Below are positions 59,396-64,000 of a stretch of DNA of 64,000 bases, in pieces (within the stretch, counting starts at the first letter, position 1; each line of letters opens with the position of its first letter). The DNA comes from Lenzites betulinus (lineage: Eukaryota > Basidiomycota > Agaricomycetes > Polyporales > Polyporaceae). The translations under genes were made by a program, and so were the position numbers. The notes below the pieces were generated by a model. The model had not been told where the DNA came from. It worked only from the letters and a program-made list of their open reading frames with translations, and did no database searches. The DNA is taken from NCBI GenBank assembly GCA_022264855.1, contig JABYQU010000002.1, positions 496,001 through 560,000 of the forward strand, read 5' to 3'.

Positions 59396-62300
59396 TCATG
59401 ACTCGGACTGCGCCCTCCATGCCTTCATCCGTAAGAACATGTCAGCATCAACCAAATCATGCACAAAGAAGTCCGATCCTTTTGTATCGAAGTCCTCAAC
59501 CAACAACGCACCACGTAGAACACAGTGCAAAGAGACAAATTCAGCCTTTGAGCGCGGCCGTTCTTGCAGTCGATAAAGGCCAAGGTCGATATCCTTCTTG
59601 GATGGTGCACCGGGATATCGTTCGTAGGGTTGGATGAGGGCCATCGGCTCGACCTTGTTGCCTACGGTGCAGGTGAACATGAACAGGATTCTGCCGAAGA
59701 AGTCCGAGGGTGATGCACTGAAGGAAGCACAGTCGTAACGTGGCGCATTGTAGAACTTGGGGCTGCAACGTAGTATGTCGGTTTCCTGGCGCCAGTCAAC
59801 CATAGACTCGTAATTGACACGGAGAAGCCGGTATTCTCGGATCTAGTGTAGCGCACTATGAGTTACCAGAATAGTATCAAATGGTTGACAGCCACTTACT
59901 TTAGAACTTGGAGTAAACTGTATGACGCCGCCGCGAGGCATGGGGATGTCATGAGCTTTGTATGCTTGAGTGAGCACCTGTGCCAGATGACGGGCGAAGT
60001 TTCGAAAGGCGGGATCACCAGCATGTGCAGCCTCGATGTCAGATATTGTTTGCAAACGGCGCTGCATGGCGCCCAGAGAGAAGTGTCCGCCTCCGACTGC
60101 TTCATCAGCATTGTCTTCATCTGCGCCTGGGCCTGAGTCGGGTTCCGCAGCTTGCTTGGCCTCCTCGAGTCGCAGAGTGTCATAACGGTCAAGCTCGTCG
60201 CGCATATATCCTGCAACGTAGTAGTGATGGTCGACATTGAGAATCTGAAATAAAGTAGGTATCTTCAAATAGGTGATGTAAATTAGCAACCTACCTGCTC
60301 TGCAACATCACGCTTATTAGTACGCAAGCGATAAGTCTGCTTCAAAGGGCCATGGAGTTTCTCGTTGGGTTTTGTGTTGTAATTGCGAGATACCCCCTTG
60401 GCCTCAATATCGTCGAAGGCATGGAGGTGACTATGAACCTTAGGGAAGTTCCAGTTCTTGCTGTCCTCCTCAGATTCGCTAGTGAGCGCACGATATTTCT
60501 AGGAGCAAGCATAAGGACAACTGAGCACCCCAAAGTCCCAACTAACAGAACAGATACACTCACCGCTAGTTTTTCTCCAAATTTGCGTTGAGCTGCTCTA
60601 CCATCGGCCAAAGTCCATGTTGTATGGAGCTGTAATCCAACATACGTATCTTCTTCCTTGTGCGTGCGGATAGTACATAGAAGTGCATAGCCCCTGGGAC
60701 TGACTTCCTCAGTGAGCACATTGTGGCTTGCTAGAACAAGGTTCTGCATATATATATCAAATTAGTATTTGCTTTACTGTTGAAGTAGAGATATCTGACC
60801 TTGCCAATATCCTCATATTTGCTACCATCAGTGAAACTGGTGTCAAGCACCCCATAGAAGTGATTCAGGCCACTCCATCATGGAAAGGATTCAAACCTAT
60901 ACAAATTAGCGCTTATACTACCTCATGAGAGCTAGGGAACTTACTGGGAGTTTATCAATTTATCACATTCCGTTGTGAACTCCTGTTTAAGCACCTGCTT
61001 GAACTCTCCCCACAGGTGGTGGCCAAACAGGCCTGAATGGAAAGCATGCAGCCGATCGAAGGACAGTGCTGTGTAGGGGTCTGAATGCTTGACATCAAAG
61101 AAGGCATTCTGAACTCACATGATGAGTAATGTATAAGTGATTCCAAGACAATGATGACAGACCTTGACAGGCCTCAATGAGGTCTCTTTCAGAACAGCCT
61201 CACATGCATACTTAGTCTTCTCAGAGAGTGCTTTCTCCAAGATCTTCTGGACCTCTGCGCCATTACGGAGGGGGAAGATGAGGTCATACTCCGCCAGCTG
61301 ATCCTTTGGGACTAGGCAGATTGGACAAGGAAACAAGCCATTGACTCCACGGATGAGGGCCATGACAGCTCTGTGAGCACTCTTAGCACATGCCACCTAC
61401 ATCAGGGCATCTTAAATTACTTACTGTTCTTCATAATCAGAAGACAGTATAGCAACACAAGGGCAGAACTGTCGGTCTACACCATCACCACAAGAAAACC
61501 AGACACCAGTGTGAGAGTGGGAAGCGATAGGCTCAAGAATCTTGCGGAATGATTCATGCCAGATAACACGCTTGAAGTTCACAAAGCCAGCCTTGTGTTT
61601 CTCACTAGCCTCTTCTTCAACCTGTGATAGTAGAAGTTTAGGTTTGGAGCAGAAAATATATGTATCACCTACAATGGGAAGCCAACCAACTACACGGCCA
61701 CCACCGGGCCCCTCGCCATTGCGGATGTCAACAGGAAGATTGCCACAGCGAGCTATAACTGGATATCCCTTCGCAGTGCCAAATGACGAGAGCTTTGTCT
61801 TGTCTGCATACAGAATGAGGATGAGTGGCTTTTGAGGAAAGGGCAGATCAGACTGAATGGTGTTAGTTATTGCACATGACATTTGGATGAAGTCTTACTT
61901 GGATGTCCCATGCTATATCACCAGTTAGAGGGTCGTCATAGAAGCGCACCCACTCATTTGATGGACCGTCGAGACGGAGGAGCTTATGGGCATCCCACTC
62001 CATCTGCGTTACCAAATTCTTATTGCGAAGGATGTCTTCGAGGAACTCCCATACGTTCCGGGTGTACAAGTCATATTCACGCTCTTCCTTCTTGTACATT
62101 ACCGAAATCGTAGTCTTTGTGAACTAAATACCATTGTTCAAATCATACATGACATCACCATAATAAACGACTAACAGGTGTGACCTTATTCTGTGCTTGG
62201 GTCCAACCATCCATGACATCGGCGTGACTTCGCAATGAAAACGTGTCCTCACCCTCCTTGGCACGACGGATAAGCGCAATCAGCTCATCCATGTGCTTCT

Positions 62301-63426
62301 TGCTCAAGGCGGCAGCGAGGGATATCTCGGCAAACTCGAAGTCAAGGCGTGATAGAAACGGGTGCCAGGGCTCCCGATGGTGGGTGGGCTGAATATCTGG
62401 GGCACGACGGCGAGTGAAATCCTCGATCGGTGAGATCTTAGGCGGACGCCGGCTATTAGGGTGATATTCTACCCTGATGGTGTCTGCCTCTGCGGGACTG
62501 GGGGAACCCTCACCGATTGGAACGGTGGCAGGAGGTTGGTAGAAGACATCGGAGTGTGTAGGGATGGCGGGAGGAATCGTTGCAGCACCGGCGGGGCCAG
62601 CGGCAGCAACGGGGGCGAGGGCTGGGCCAGCACCGCGCGCAGGGCCAGGGCCAGCAGCGGCAGTGCGGGCGGGGCCCGTGGCGGCAGTGGCAGCGCGGGC
62701 GGGGCCGGTGCCGGCCGCAGTAGCGCGGGCGGGGCCCGTGGCGGCCGCAGTGCGGGCGGGGCCCATGGCGGCAGCCGCAGCGCGGGCGGGGCCCATGGTG
62801 CTGGCGGGAGCGCGGGGGGGGACAGCGGCACGGGCGGGCCCCGCAGCAGCGGGAGGGAGGGCAGCGGGGCCAGCAGCGGGGCCGGCAGCGGCGGCGGGGC
62901 CAGCGGCGGCGGCGGCGGCAGTGGCGGCGGCGGCGGCGGCAGTGGGAGCGAGGGCGGGGCCGGCAGGAGCAGAGGGGATGGTGCCGATGTCGAAGGGGAT
63001 GCTGCCTCTGTCAGCAGGGCGTGTTGTGGGATGTGAAGCCTCAGGTGTTCGACACCATACGCTGAATGGAGCATCGGTGCGAAGGACAGCTGAGGTGGGT
63101 ATATAAGGAGATGGAGGAATAGGGGCGGGGAAATGGGGAGGGATATTGCTAGATGAACCAGCTCCAGGATCTGTAGACTCATCAGAAAACCCTTGGAAAG
63201 CGTATGGCAAGGCGGACGCACCACTGTGATCAAACTGATACCGTGGTCTAGCTGCTTCATATGCGGCTACTTTGACCGCCCGTTGCGACTCCTTCTGGCA
63301 CTTTGTCCGGTGGCTCGCCACACCGCGAGCTTTGAAGCTTTCACCGCAAAACGGACAAGGAACCAGCTTCGACTTGACGCGACCTCGAAGGGGTGAACGG
63401 ATGGAGGATTTCGATCCAGACAGCAT
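59396..63426 (-). CDS. Plavaka-type transposase, apparently full length
   Basis: Transposase of the Plavaka group of fungal DNA transposons (related to CACTA/EnSpm elements in Repbase usage). The start at 63426 (MLSGSKSSIRSPLRGRVKSK) is followed by a C2HC finger, CPFCGESFKARGVASHRTKC. A long Ala/Pro/Gly-rich insert (62960-62560) comes next. The family core begins PWHPFLSRLDFEFAEISLAA and continues with YDLYTRNVWEFLEDILRN, PLILILYADKTKLSSFGTAK, GYPVIARCGNLPVDIRNGEG, GGGRVVGWLPIV, VIWHESFRKILEPIASHSHT, ILSSDYEEQ and NGLFPCPICLVPKDQLAEYD. After that come ALSFDRLHAFHSGLFGHHLW, NLVLASHNVLTEEVSPRGYA and NYNTKPNEKLHGPLKQTYRL. It ends FLRMKAWRAQSES at 59396. About ten introns with plausible sites. 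I saw no frame break, so it may be intact; an upstream 5'UTR intron is possible. Confidence 0.88.
62560..62990 (-). repeat. Ala/Pro/Gly-rich GC repeat inside the transposase
   Basis: Irregular GCGGGCGGGGCC- and GGCGGCGGC-type repeats encode blocks such as GPARAAAAMGPARTAAATGP. All frames on both strands stay open here, so the frame is fixed only by the flanking transposase exons. Confidence 0.8.
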
Positions 63427-64000
63427 CTGATCCAGCAGTGTAAGTGCCACTACTCTCGTGGTGACGGATGGGTGAACATACTGTGCAATAATGGAATGAT
63501 GAGTTGAGGATGGCCTCGTCTTCAACGCAATATGTGCGTCGCTGGGAATCAAGCGATCAGTTCAAGTTCCACAGGATCGCCAAATCGAACAAATCACCTG
63601 GTGTAGATACCAAGATGTTAGAGATGTCCACGTTGAGCAAACGGGATGCTGAAAGAGTGTAAACAAGCAAAAGAGACCGCCAGTAGATCCTTCTATGTAC
63701 AAGAGAGGTTCAACCGTGTTAACTGTGGTCACGAAGAGACGACAGTCCGGTCTGTTGATGATGTCTACAGCGCATTGGATTAGAACCGCTTACAACCAGG
63801 CTCCGCCTCTTATGATTGGGCGGGTTTACTATTATAGGCATATAAGCGCCCATCGGAGTTATGGCGGGGTTTTAATATAACCGCCGGATTGCAATCGGAG
63901 AGTAAAATTTGTGACAACAACTCACGCGCTCACGCTCTTGCACCTCTCCCCCATTCCCTCGCATTGCGACGTTCCCCGCGCGTACACCAAGTCGCGCGCG
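63427..64000. other. Upstream of the transposase to the window end
   Basis: Probable promoter and right flank of the element. Features seen are AT-rich ttttaatataacc near 63870 and cttatgattgggcggg / tataagcgccc motifs at 63809-63851 that recall the GCTTATA units near 53.6 kb. The last 80 bases are GC-rich. No gene can be supported before the window ends. Confidence 0.35.

Noticed and set aside
62469..63260. 263-residue frame rich in Pro/Leu and a plus-strand Gly/Ser frame
   Set aside because: Produced by the GC repeat within the transposase; flanking transposase words fix the true frame.
1..64000. CRISPR arrays, bacterial operons, phage genes or a secondary-metabolite cluster
   Set aside because: No regular spacer array, no bacterial gene order, and no polyketide synthase, NRPS or terpene synthase core; the MFS exporter and Zn2Cys6 regulator stand 0.7 kb apart without a core enzyme.

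Overview
The window is nuclear DNA of a filamentous basidiomycete, most likely an Agaricomycete close to the Polyporales. The signs are dense genes on both strands, many 45-70 base introns with GT..AG ends, a DUF6534-type 7-TM gene, a fungal Zn2Cys6 regulator and a Plavaka-type transposase, a family typical of Agaricomycetes. No bacterial, organellar or viral genes are seen. Functions are assigned by reading conserved motifs in spliced translations; exon edges are my own manual splicing.

Layout. 1-3.6 kb: 3' part of RPB2. 3.7-6.4 kb (minus): PTM1/GPR107-like Golgi 7-TM protein with an unusual block of four peptide repeats. 6.7-8.6: SNX4/ATG24 sorting nexin. 8.7-9.8 (minus): REV7 HORMA protein. 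10.1-14.3: Zn2Cys6 regulator. 15.0-16.9 (minus): MFS DHA1 exporter. 18.1-20.4: DUF6534-type membrane protein. 20.7-22.2 (minus): CWC25 splicing factor. 22.3-23.3: four-helix voltage-sensor-like protein. 23.3-26.9: gene-poor stretch with one doubtful coding relic. 26.9-30.3: Ser/Pro-rich disordered protein. 30.8-34.6 (minus): SLA2/End4. 34.9-35.9: SURF1/SHY1. 36.6-37.5 and 37.9-41.1: two unrecognised proteins, the second with C-terminal membrane helices. 41.2-43.3 (minus): unrecognised protein with a short Cys4 finger. 43.5-45.6: BDP1 (TFIIIB). 45.7: intron-bearing tRNA-Phe. 46.0-48.0: DMC1. 48.9-50.1: secreted RNase T2. 50.2-51.3: class I methyltransferase.

From 51.3 kb to the end the window turns into mobile DNA. 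It holds a (T)30 tract, a 1.1 kb LTR element without coding capacity (207/202 bp TG..CA repeats and a 5-bp target duplication), a tRNA-like/hairpin segment, and a 10 kb stretch with two minus-strand element-type genes: a repeat-rich companion ORF (54.1-57.2) and a Plavaka transposase (59.4-63.4). Between these two lie a broken cyclin B gene and a 157-bp tandem repeat, which suggests capture of a host gene fragment by a DNA transposon.

The host genes are mostly single-copy housekeeping genes (transcription, splicing, endocytosis, autophagy/sorting, translesion synthesis, meiosis, respiration) and do not form a biosynthetic cluster. Two observations stand out: the Kex2-site-bearing repeats within the PTM1-like protein, which look like a secreted-peptide precursor embedded in a 7-TM protein, and the cyclin B fragment inside the transposon-like region.
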